Below are positions 33,844 through 40,749 of a stretch of 64,000 nt of DNA, piece by piece. The stretch lies in NCBI RefSeq assembly GCF_900111155.1, contig NZ_FOGG01000001.1, positions 124,001 through 188,000 of the forward strand. Reading direction: 5' to 3'. Position numbers and translations under genes: made by a program. This DNA comes from Pedobacter rhizosphaerae. Lineage in GTDB: Bacteria > Bacteroidota > Bacteroidia > Sphingobacteriales > Sphingobacteriaceae. Every line of letters starts with the position of its first letter. Position 1 is the stretch's first letter. The notes beneath the pieces are model-generated. The model was given only the letters and a program-made list of their open reading frames with translations. It had not been told where the DNA came from and made no database searches.

Positions 33844-36759
33844 ATGCGAAGTATACGACTCATTCTGGGCATAAATATCATAATTTCTTTCTTATCCGTT
33901 TATGGTTTTCAGCTCTTTGCGCAAAGCTATAATTTTACCAATTACAGCCTAAAAGAGGGATTACCACAATCGCAGGTAAGGGAAATTTATCAAGCTAAAG
34001 ACAGAACACTTTGGTTGGGTACTTTTGGTGGGCTCAGTAATTTCGATGGCAGGGAATTTACCTCTTATAGTAAAGCCGACGGCCTGGTCTCCAATTCTGT
34101 TACCAGTATTGTAGAGGACAAAAATGGCCAGATTATTTTTGGCTCCGAGCGAGGGATTAACTTGCTTCATTCGGGGAAGGTCAAAACCATTTTCAAAGGA
34201 CATGAAGTTAGCTATCTCAATAAGGATCAGCAGGGAAATATCTGGGGGATCAGTGAAAATAAGCTCTTTAAGCTGGTCAAGAACATCCCCGTATTTTATT
34301 CCATCGAAAACAGGGCAGTTACCATGCTTTCTGCAAATGCTGCCGGAGAGTTGTTTGTTGCCGTAAATGGGAAAGGCCTTTATCGCCTCAATAAAAATAA
34401 CTGGACGCTTTACCATGCCTTCCCGCCCGATTTTGCTCCGCTCTACATCACGAAAATCCTGTTCGATAGCGCAAAGAAGGATAAGATTTACATTTTAACC
34501 TACCGGAAAGGTGTTTTCGTTCTGGAGAAAGGAAAGATTGAACCTTTCTTTAGCGATAAGCGCATCAATATTTACCATGCTATTGAGCAAGACAGCAAGG
34601 GGAACATTTGGGTGGGTTCTCAAAAAGGTGCTTACCTGGTTAATAATAAAAAACTGGTTTTATACTTTAACGGAGACAATGGTTTGAGTGATAATCAGGT
34701 AGAGGTGATTTTTAAAGATGCCGAAAATAACATCTGGATTTCTTGCTTTAGCGATGGTTTTTACAAATATGAGGGCGATGCTTTTATCCGTTACAATAAG
34801 TTTAATGGTAAAGACCTCCCGTATCCGGTGAGCGGCATTGCCGAAGATCGCGATCAAAATCTCTGGATAGGCACATTTAACAAGGGTTTATTAAAATATG
34901 ATGGTAAAAATGTGGAAGAAGTAAACGTTCCGGAGCTTAAAGATCGGAACATCTACTTCGTTTATGCCGATACAAAGAAAAACATTTGGGTTTCCGCACA
35001 GGATTATGGCATCTGGAAGTTGGAAAACGGGAAATTTAAGCAGGTTTTAAAGCCAGAACGATTTGTGTGCTCCTCCATGATGGAAGACAGGGACGGGGGA
35101 TTGTGGATCAATAACCCAATGGCAACCCTGTACATTAAAGGAAATAAAATAGAGAAAATAACAGGCTTCGATGGATATTCTTCCTGTTTATATGGCTTAT
35201 CTGCCGATAGTGTTTTAGTTGGTACCTCTACCGGTGTTTCGCTTATTAGAAACAAGAAGGTAGATAAGCAATTTAAGATCAAAATATTGGAGGGTACCTA
35301 CGTCTTATCCATTATTAAACACAAAGACCAGGTTCTTTTTGCTACCCTTGGCGATGGAATAGTAAGCTGGAATATCAAAACCAACGCCATTAAAAAATAT
35401 GTGATTGCCGATGGATTAAACTCTAATGATGTATACAGTTTTGCGATAGATAACCAGCAGAATTTGTGGTGTGGAACCGGTCGGGGCATTAATAAGCTTA
35501 CATTTAACCAGGCTGAAAATCGTTATCAAATTTTTAACGATAACCCCATGATTATTGAGTGCAATCAGAATGCTATTCTTAATTATAAAGGGAATATCCT
35601 GGTGGGCACCATTAGTGGGCTAATCAGGTGCCAAACCAACCCAACAGTAGAAAATAAGCCAAACCCCCTTATTCGAATCCGCCAGGTTAATGTGTTTGAT
35701 AAAAACAATAAAGCCAACGACTTTCAGTTGTTTAATGTGGCTGCAACCAACCAGATTTTTAAGCTTAAGTACCATCAAAACCATATTTCTATAAACTTCA
35801 AGGCCGTTTTTTTAAGTAATCCCCAGGCGGTGCTTTATCGTTATAAGTTGGTAGGGGTAGATAACGACTTTAGCAAGCCTGTTCCCAATACCGAAATAGA
35901 ATATTCGGCAATTAGGCCGGGAAGTTATAGTTTTCAGGTTCTGGCTATCGCCAATGGCAGGCAATCCAATATCGAGCAATTTAGCTTTACTATCATTCCG
36001 CCGTTTTATGATACCGTGTGGTTTAAGCTAATCGCTTTTGTGCTCAGTATGTTTGTTATTTGGTTAATCTTTTACCTTATATTTAAGAGCAGGGAAAAGA
36101 AGAAAGATCAACTCGAGAAAATCAAAACCAAGGAGCAGGAAAAAATTAGGAAACAAACTGCAGAAGATTTCCATGATGATATTGGAAATAAGCTAACGCG
36201 GATTAATGTGCTTTCAGAAATATTAGATAAAAAGGTAAATGACGATCAGCCCGAGCAAAAGGAGCTGATTCGAATGATTAAGGAAAACGCAGGACTACTT
36301 TATACAGGAACTAAAGATATTCTTTGGGCACTAGATCCGCAGAGCGATAACCTGTTTGAAATTCTGATGCACATTAAAAGCTTTGGTATTGATTTATTCC
36401 ACAACACGGGCGTGTCTTTTAAAATGGAAGGTGTACTGCCCAAACACAGTAAGCTGCATTTATCAATGGAGTTTAACCGCAACCTGACCTTGATTTTTAA
36501 AGAAATGCTTAATAATGTTTTAAAGCACGCAGAGGCGAAACAGGTGTTAATTATGGTAATAGAAACGGAGCACAATACCATTAATATTTTAACTACCGAC
36601 GATGGAAAGGGATTTGATCTGGATAGTGTAGAGCGTGGAAGAGGACTTAATAATATTCAAACCAGGTGTAAAAGAATAAAATCGACCTTTCAAATATCTT
36701 CTGTAAAAAGTAAAGGAACAACCACAACAATTTCTACCCGAATTCCTGTTACAAAATGA
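33844..36759 (+). CDS. Propeller-domain sensor histidine kinase (Y_Y_Y, HisKA_3 type)
   Basis: A 971-residue inner-membrane sensor. After a signal/anchor come about twelve two-component-regulator propeller repeats (for example YNFTNYSLKEGLPQSQVREI and LWLGTFGGLSNFDG) up to about 620, a Y_Y_Y domain (about 640-715, YRYKLVGVDNDF), one membrane span at 727-748, then a NarL-class kinase: dimerisation box DFHDDIGNKLTRINVLSEIL with phosphorylatable H777 and HATPase motifs EMLNNVLKHAEAK and DDGKGFD. Unlike hybrid HTCS sensors it has no receiver or DNA-binding domain; the partner regulator is encoded 34 bases downstream. Its ligand is unknown, possibly products of the adjacent lipases or glucanase. 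Confidence 0.94.
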   Translation: MRSIRLILGINIIISFLSVYGFQLFAQSYNFTNYSLKEGLPQSQVREIYQAKDRTLWLGTFGGLSNFDGREFTSYSKADGLVSNSVTSIVEDKNGQIIFGSERGINLLHSGKVKTIFKGHEVSYLNKDQQGNIWGISENKLFKLVKNIPVFYSIENRAVTMLSANAAGELFVAVNGKGLYRLNKNNWTLYHAFPPDFAPLYITKILFDSAKKDKIYILTYRKGVFVLEKGKIEPFFSDKRINIYHAIEQDSKGNIWVGSQKGAYLVNNKKLVLYFNGDNGLSDNQVEVIFKDAENNIWISCFSDGFYKYEGDAFIRYNKFNGKDLPYPVSGIAEDRDQNLWIGTFNKGLLKYDGKNVEEVNVPELKDRNIYFVYADTKKNIWVSAQDYGIWKLENGKFKQVLKPERFVCSSMMEDRDGGLWINNPMATLYIKGNKIEKITGFDGYSSCLYGLSADSVLVGTSTGVSLIRNKKVDKQFKIKILEGTYVLSIIKHKDQVLFATLGDGIVSWNIKTNAIKKYVIADGLNSNDVYSFAIDNQQNLWCGTGRGINKLTFNQAENRYQIFNDNPMIIECNQNAILNYKGNILVGTISGLIRCQTNPTVENKPNPLIRIRQVNVFDKNNKANDFQLFNVAATNQIFKLKYHQNHISINFKAVFLSNPQAVLYRYKLVGVDNDFSKPVPNTEIEYSAIRPGSYSFQVLAIANGRQSNIEQFSFTIIPPFYDTVWFKLIAFVLSMFVIWLIFYLIFKSREKKKDQLEKIKTKEQEKIRKQTAEDFHDDIGNKLTRINVLSEILDKKVNDDQPEQKELIRMIKENAGLLYTGTKDILWALDPQSDNLFEILMHIKSFGIDLFHNTGVSFKMEGVLPKHSKLHLSMEFNRNLTLIFKEMLNNVLKHAEAKQVLIMVIETEHNTINILTTDDGKGFDLDSVERGRGLNNIQTRCKRIKSTFQISSVKSKGTTTTISTRIPVTK

Positions 36760-36793
36760 CTTTTTTAGCGTCTTAAAAGCAAATCGATAAAAA

Positions 36794-37420
36794 ATGGGCA
36801 AAGAATTACGCATTGTACTCATCGAAGATGATGATGTTTTGAGAATGGGATACCAATCTTTATTAAGTGATGTACCAGATTTTATAGTGATTAATACCTA
36901 TGGCTCTTATGATTTGGCCAAAAAGCAACTTCCAGCCGACCAGCCCGACGTGATTTTACTGGATATTCAAATGCCGGGAACCAACGGAATTCAAGCACTG
37001 CCAGTCATCAAGAAGGCGCTGCCACATACCAATATTATTATTTTAACTGTTTTTGATTCCCCGGAACTCGTTTTCGAAGCCTTAACCATGGGCGCTGGAG
37101 GCTACCTGACTAAAAATTCCAGTGCGGCAAAAATTATAGATGCCATTAGAGAAGTAAGTTCGGGTGGGGGAGCCATGAGTACAAATGTTGCCCGCATTGT
37201 GATGCATTCTTTTCAAAAGAACCTGAATTCGCCATTAACTAAACGCGAAACGGAAATATTGGAGAAAATTGCCAATGGACAAACGAAATCTCAAATCGCA
37301 ACAGAATTGTTTATAGACCCCGAGACGGTGAGAAGCCATGTAAAGAACATCTATGTCAAGCTAGATGTCAACTCTAAGTCAGAAGCCATTAAAACGGCTA
37401 AAGAAAGGAAGTTTATATAG
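36794..37420 (+). CDS. NarL/LuxR-family response regulator
   Basis: A 208-residue cytoplasmic regulator. The receiver domain has acidic residues IEDDD near the start, phosphoacceptor D57 in VILLDIQMPG, threonine in IILTVFD and lysine in YLTKNSS. The LuxR-type helix-turn-helix is at the end: PLTKRETEILEKIANGQTKS with IATELFIDPETVRSHVKNIY. It is 34 bases after the propeller kinase gene and surely forms a two-component pair with it. Targets are unknown; the neighbouring phospholipase and GDPD-GH16 genes are plausible. Confidence 0.96.
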   Translation: MGKELRIVLIEDDDVLRMGYQSLLSDVPDFIVINTYGSYDLAKKQLPADQPDVILLDIQMPGTNGIQALPVIKKALPHTNIIILTVFDSPELVFEALTMGAGGYLTKNSSAAKIIDAIREVSSGGGAMSTNVARIVMHSFQKNLNSPLTKRETEILEKIANGQTKSQIATELFIDPETVRSHVKNIYVKLDVNSKSEAIKTAKERKFI

Positions 37421-37424
37421 CACC

Positions 37425-37449
37425 CATGACCTGTGTCACACAGACCATT
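37425..37449. repeat. Degenerate palindromic repeat (family copy 2)
   Basis: The stretch CCATGACCTGTGTCACACAG followed by ACCAT resembles the palindrome at 31278-31306 and its relatives, with two mismatches between arms, and begins 5 bases after the regulator's stop codon. A T run follows, so it may serve as the operon terminator. Confidence 0.5.
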
Positions 37450-37568
37450 TTTAGCTTAATCTTTCACATAACAACATTCTTTTAATAAACTATGCTAAAA
37501 TCCCCCTTTTTGGGTGGTTCTCTGAGTAGGTTTTGAGGTTAATTTTACATCATACAAATTGACTCGAT

Positions 37569-37898
37569 ATGAATCCAGCCTCAAAATCATTTCCGGTTCA
37601 GGTATCCTCTTTTATCGATACCGATATCTTTTTAAAAGATTGTTTAGCAACAGCATTGCCTGGGGCAGCGCATGAAAATGACATCTGGGTAAAGCGGGTT
37701 TTGCAGCAGGACAATCAGATGCAGAAAATAACCCTGCAAACTGAAGATTTGTTAAAGGACTATTGTCGTTTTAAGGCCAGTGGTATAAACTTTACCCAAA
37801 CGCCTGTCTACTCCGAGGAGGGCCTTTATGCCGAGTTTTCAGATCCCTTTGGAAACGACTACATCTTAATGGAAAAAAGAAATTATAACGAAGATTAG
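37569..37898 (+). CDS. VOC (glyoxalase/bleomycin-resistance fold) family protein
   Basis: A 109-residue protein. The C-terminal part YAEFSDPFGNDYILME is the characteristic closing strand of a vicinal-oxygen-chelate module, and SSFIDTDIFLKDCLATALPG suits the first strand and helix. It is about one betaalphabetabetabeta pair of modules, the normal size for a small VOC protein. Metal ligands are not obvious, so catalysis is uncertain. It abuts an AraC-family gene with only two bases between its stop and that gene's ATG, so a ligand-binding or small-molecule detoxification role under that regulator is likely. Confidence 0.75.
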   Translation: MNPASKSFPVQVSSFIDTDIFLKDCLATALPGAAHENDIWVKRVLQQDNQMQKITLQTEDLLKDYCRFKASGINFTQTPVYSEEGLYAEFSDPFGNDYILMEKRNYNED

Positions 37899-37900
37899 TG

Positions 37901-38767
37901 ATGAAATACGTAAAGGAGTTAAGCAACAGAAATAAGATTGTAAGTGATAGCACTTGCGAAGCCATTTCCGAACAAAAGAACCCTGCGTATACCATCAAGT
38001 TTGTTTTTTCAGGCACAGAAGAGTGCATGATCCACAAGCGTAAATTAAGTATCTATCCAGATAGCTTTGCCATGCTCAATGCAGGCACCACTTACAGCAG
38101 TAAAATAGATTCCCTTACGCCTGTAAATACCTTTTCCATTTCTTTTGAGGAAAAATTTCTGCAAGATTTTCAACAGAATATTTCTGGCTCAACGGCGCAA
38201 CTGCTAGATCAGAAAGAGCCATCGCTTAGGCCTGATTTTATAGAGTCGTTGTACCCTTTCACAGGAAATATGCGCTATAATATCATGCACTTAAAAAATC
38301 AATTGGATAGGGGATTGAATGATGAAATGCTGATTAATGAATATCTTCACCATTGCTTATTAAACTACCACAGCATTTATAATAAGGAAGTATTGCAAAA
38401 AATGGAGCGATTGAGCTTCATGAAATCCAAAACGAAACAAGAGGTTTTAAAAAGGCTAACCCTGGCAAAAGAATACATCAACAGTAACTACAATCAGCAT
38501 ATACTCCTTGAAAACATAGCGGATCACGCCTGTTTGTCTGTAAATCATTTACTTAGGACATTCAAAGAGGCTTATGAGATCAGCCCTTATCAATATTTGG
38601 TTCAGCTGAGATTAGCCCGGGCAAAAAAACTTCTCCAAAACACTACTTATCCGCTCCATGAAATCGTTGGCCTGGTAGGCTTCGAGTGCCCGAGCTCTTT
38701 TATCAGGCTTTTCAAAAGTACATTCAACATTACACCAGCAAAATATAAAAGAATGAAAACGGCCTAA
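37901..38767 (+). CDS. AraC-family transcriptional regulator
   Basis: A 288-residue regulator. The N-terminal 150 residues form a cupin-like sensing part (YTIKFVFSGTEECMIHKRKL in parts), and the C-terminal AraC DNA-binding domain (about 185-285) has both helix-turn-helices: LLENIADHACLSVNHLLRTF and LHEIVGLVGFECPSSFIRLF, followed by FNITPAKYKRMK. A GTG at 37898 is in frame, overlapping the previous stop, but ATG 37901 is preferred. It forms a two-gene unit with the VOC gene. The inducer is unknown. Confidence 0.93.
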   Translation: MKYVKELSNRNKIVSDSTCEAISEQKNPAYTIKFVFSGTEECMIHKRKLSIYPDSFAMLNAGTTYSSKIDSLTPVNTFSISFEEKFLQDFQQNISGSTAQLLDQKEPSLRPDFIESLYPFTGNMRYNIMHLKNQLDRGLNDEMLINEYLHHCLLNYHSIYNKEVLQKMERLSFMKSKTKQEVLKRLTLAKEYINSNYNQHILLENIADHACLSVNHLLRTFKEAYEISPYQYLVQLRLARAKKLLQNTTYPLHEIVGLVGFECPSSFIRLFKSTFNITPAKYKRMKTA

Positions 38768-38801
38768 GGGCGAGGTAATCGTAAATAAACCGCATTCCTA
38801 T

Positions 38802-38875
38802 ATTCACTCATCCACTCAATCTGTCATTCACTAATTCAATCATTCACTCATTCAATCATTCCTTCCTTCCTTCAA
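38802..38875. repeat. CATT/CCTT-rich microsatellite
   Basis: A degenerate tetranucleotide tract built from TTCA, CACT and CCTT units (ATTCACTCA, ATTCAATCATTCACTCATTC, CCTTCCTTCC). A related tract occurs at 52630-52714, sharing the run TTCCTTCCTTCCTTC. It has no coding value and could be slippage-prone. Confidence 0.75.
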
Positions 38876-38931
38876 TTTAAATAGTGATTTCTGCATGTTT
38901 TTTTGTCTCCTGCGATGCTATTTTTGAAAAC

Positions 38932-39021
38932 ACATACAGGACAATTTGTAGAAGTTTTTTCCTGTTTAGGTTAATAATGAATTTGAAAAAGCAAACTGCC
39001 AGGATTGGAGTTTGCTTTTTT
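38932..39021 (+). ncRNA. Candidate small RNA with intrinsic terminator
   Basis: A -7-like box TATTTTTG at 38919-38926 precedes a stretch with no reading frame that contains a hairpin (ACAGGA 38936-38941 with TCCTGT 38960-38965) and ends in a strong stem AAAAGCAAACT / AGTTTGCTTTTTT (38985-39021). This promoter, hairpin and terminator order predicts an RNA of about 90 nt. The -33 box is weak and the hairpin could instead be a bidirectional terminator for the AraC gene, so confidence is low. Confidence 0.3.
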
Positions 39022-39123
39022 AACAAGATCTAAATCGAAGGGCAAATTTTTACACCAATGGGTAAATATTAGCGTCCATAACCACATGATATTTTAAAGA
39101 AAAACAGTTTTTAATTTTTGCTT

Positions 39124-39158
39124 CCCTTCACACTGGTTTGTGAAGGGGTTTTTTTTTG
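39124..39158 (+). terminator. Strong intrinsic terminator upstream of the NTF2-like gene
   Basis: CCCTTCACA (39124-39132) pairs with TGTGAAGGG (39139-39147) and is followed by GTTTTTTTTT. It lies 350 bases after the AraC gene and just 100 bases before the NTF2-like gene, so it ends some other transcript, possibly a small RNA, or the read-through from upstream. Confidence 0.8.
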
Positions 39159-39253
39159 CTTTTTCGTTTTTCAGTTCGCTGGTAATTAAGGTGTTATCGG
39201 CATATTTTTTTCTAGGAATAGCACCGATATTTAATAAAAAAACACAAATAGTT

Positions 39254-39718
39254 ATGAAACTAAAAGCTTTAGTGATTTTATTACTAGGTATTATAATCAC
39301 AGGTAATGCTGTTGCAGGAGATAAACCTACAGTAAGCCATTCTTCAGTTATCAATCATTTCATGGATAGTTATATCAACTCTGATTATAAGAAGTTAAAG
39401 GAAGTTTTAAGTGAAGATGCTGTTTTTACTTCTAACAGAGATGTTAGGGTGGTGAAGCATAATGCAAGTGATGTGCTTAACCAAATGAAGAAAAACGAAG
39501 GGGTTAAGCAGGGAGATTGCAACATCAGCGCAAGCATTGTTTCTGAAACAGATGCCGTTGTAATTGCCAGAGTAGATATTAATTATGAATTGTTTGATGG
39601 TAACCAACAAAACTATGTGGTGATAGAAAGAAATAAAGCAGGGGAGTGGAAAATAACACAGGTTTACAAAATGTTTATGGTTGGAGATACCGATGCTAAA
39701 AAACTAGTAAGTAATTAG
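39254..39718 (+). CDS. Exported NTF2-like (SnoaL/lumazine-binding type) protein
   Basis: A 154-residue exported protein with signal MKLKALVILLLGIIITGNAVA. The mature part has the NTF2-like layout: VINHFMDSYINSDYKKLKEV, DAVFTSNRDVRVVKH, then strands ending in NYVVIERNKAGEWKITQVYK. Small secreted members of this superfamily are common in Bacteroidota and mostly uncharacterised. The open frame reaches upstream to 39140, inside a terminator hairpin, so ATG 39254 is the credible start. Standalone gene; ligand unknown. Confidence 0.8.
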   Translation: MKLKALVILLLGIIITGNAVAGDKPTVSHSSVINHFMDSYINSDYKKLKEVLSEDAVFTSNRDVRVVKHNASDVLNQMKKNEGVKQGDCNISASIVSETDAVVIARVDINYELFDGNQQNYVVIERNKAGEWKITQVYKMFMVGDTDAKKLVSN

Positions 39719-39741
39719 CCCCATAAAAAATAAAGATCGAT

Positions 39742-39810
39742 TGTCATCCTGAACTTGTCGAAGAGCCTGATTAAGTATTATTAGGGCATTTCGACAAGCT
39801 CAACCTGACA
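39742..39810. repeat. Inverted CGACAAGCTCAAC repeat between convergent genes
   Basis: TGTCATCCTGAACTTGTCGA (from 39742) and TTCGACAAGCTCAACCTGAC (from 39790) form an imperfect long hairpin. The right arm with its flank AAGTATTATTAGGGCA recurs at 50841-50878 and 51047-51083. Lying between convergent genes, it may act as a bidirectional terminator. Confidence 0.7.
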
Positions 39811-39859
39811 GCTTTGATTCGAAGCTGGCATTTATAGTACAACTTCGTATATCGGCAAA

Positions 39860-40432
39860 TTATTTAAAACTGATGGGCAGTTCCACTTGTGTTTTATCCC
39901 AGGCGGCAATTAAACCTGTACCATTTTCTTTCGGGATAAAAGTGATCGAGAAAAACTCAATGGGTTTTGCAAGCGTTTTAACAGGAACGTTAATCCTGAT
40001 AATATCTTTTGTTTGATCATAAGAAAAAGCGCCCCACTTATCCGTTTCGCTGTTTAATATGATGGTCCAGGTGTCTTTATTCGGAATGGCAAAAATGCTG
40101 TAAGTTCCAGCTTTAATTTTCTTGCCGCCAATAACTACTTTGTCATAAAAACGGATCTCGGTACTTTCATTTGCACCAAAGCGCCAAACTTTTCCGAATT
40201 GTTCTAAAACGCCGAATATCTCACGACCTTTTTTTTGCGGACGGGAGTAAACAATTTTTATTTTGGGCTTAACAAGCTCCTCTTCTTTTGCTTTAGCCGC
40301 ATTTAACGGGAAATACACAATGTCTGCCGGACTTGAATCTGCATTAGCAAATTTCGGTTCCGTTTGAGCAGCCTCCTGACCTTGCGCACCAAAATACAAT
40401 AGAGCGAAAACAACAATGAATATATGTTTCAT
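39860..40432 (-). CDS. DUF2911 domain exported protein
   Basis: A 190-residue exported protein (signal MKHIFIVVFALLYFGAQGQ). The DUF2911 domain spans about 55-185: KIVYSRPQKKGREIFGVLEQ, WRFGANESTEIRFYDKVVIG, KAGTYSIFAIPNKDTWTIIL. Homologues are secreted or periplasmic proteins of Bacteroidota without a proven function. No catalytic motif is visible. It is a single gene convergent with the NTF2-like gene and lies downstream of a small membrane protein gene on the same strand. Confidence 0.85.
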   Translation of the reverse strand: MKHIFIVVFALLYFGAQGQEAAQTEPKFANADSSPADIVYFPLNAAKAKEEELVKPKIKIVYSRPQKKGREIFGVLEQFGKVWRFGANESTEIRFYDKVVIGGKKIKAGTYSIFAIPNKDTWTIILNSETDKWGAFSYDQTKDIIRINVPVKTLAKPIEFFSITFIPKENGTGLIAAWDKTQVELPISFK

Positions 40433-40500
40433 TTGTTTCGAAAATTAGCTAAATCACATCGGTAGATGTGGATTGTAGTAAGAAATGGAAATTTGGAGAA

Positions 40501-40686
40501 CTAGTATTTTCTTCCTTTAACAATAGCGTTTAAAAATAAGCCTGCTGTTAACAAACCTAAAACACCGCCTAGTAAAGCAAAAATGTAGTTTTGCGTAATG
40601 ATTGCTCCGGTTAAAATACCAAAGAATAAGCCTAAAGCATAATAAAGCCAGTTGAAGTTATTGTTGCTGTTTTCTTGTACACTCAT
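40501..40686 (-). CDS. Small two-span membrane protein
   Basis: A 61-residue protein with a polar asparagine-rich start (MSVQENSNNNFNW) and two hydrophobic segments, about 14-31 (LYYALGLFFGILTGAIIT) and 34-54, ending in the basic VKGRKY. Glycines in both spans suggest close helix packing. A -7 box TAACTTTG lies 20-27 bases upstream, supporting it as a real gene. I do not recognise a named family. Confidence 0.7.
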   Translation of the reverse strand: MSVQENSNNNFNWLYYALGLFFGILTGAIITQNYIFALLGGVLGLLTAGLFLNAIVKGRKY

Positions 40687-40705
40687 GTTTTTTATTATTT
40701 GGTGG

Positions 40706-40713
40706 CAAAGTTA
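40706..40713 (-). promoter_or_regulatory. Putative -7 promoter element of the small membrane protein gene
   Basis: The minus strand reads TAACTTTG, an exact TAnnTTTG match, ending 20 bases before the ATG. No good -33 box is visible. Confidence 0.45.
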
Positions 40714-40749
40714 ATATTTATTTTAAAATTACATTTGAGTTATTCAGCT

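Larger units (their letters stand above)
38768..39253. other. Intergenic region between AraC gene and NTF2-like gene
   Basis: About 490 bases without a credible gene. From left to right it holds the microsatellite, a -7-like box, the candidate small RNA ending in a terminator at 39021 and a second strong terminator at 39124-39158. Two successive terminators with no gene between them are the main reason to suspect non-coding RNA here. Confidence 0.45.
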
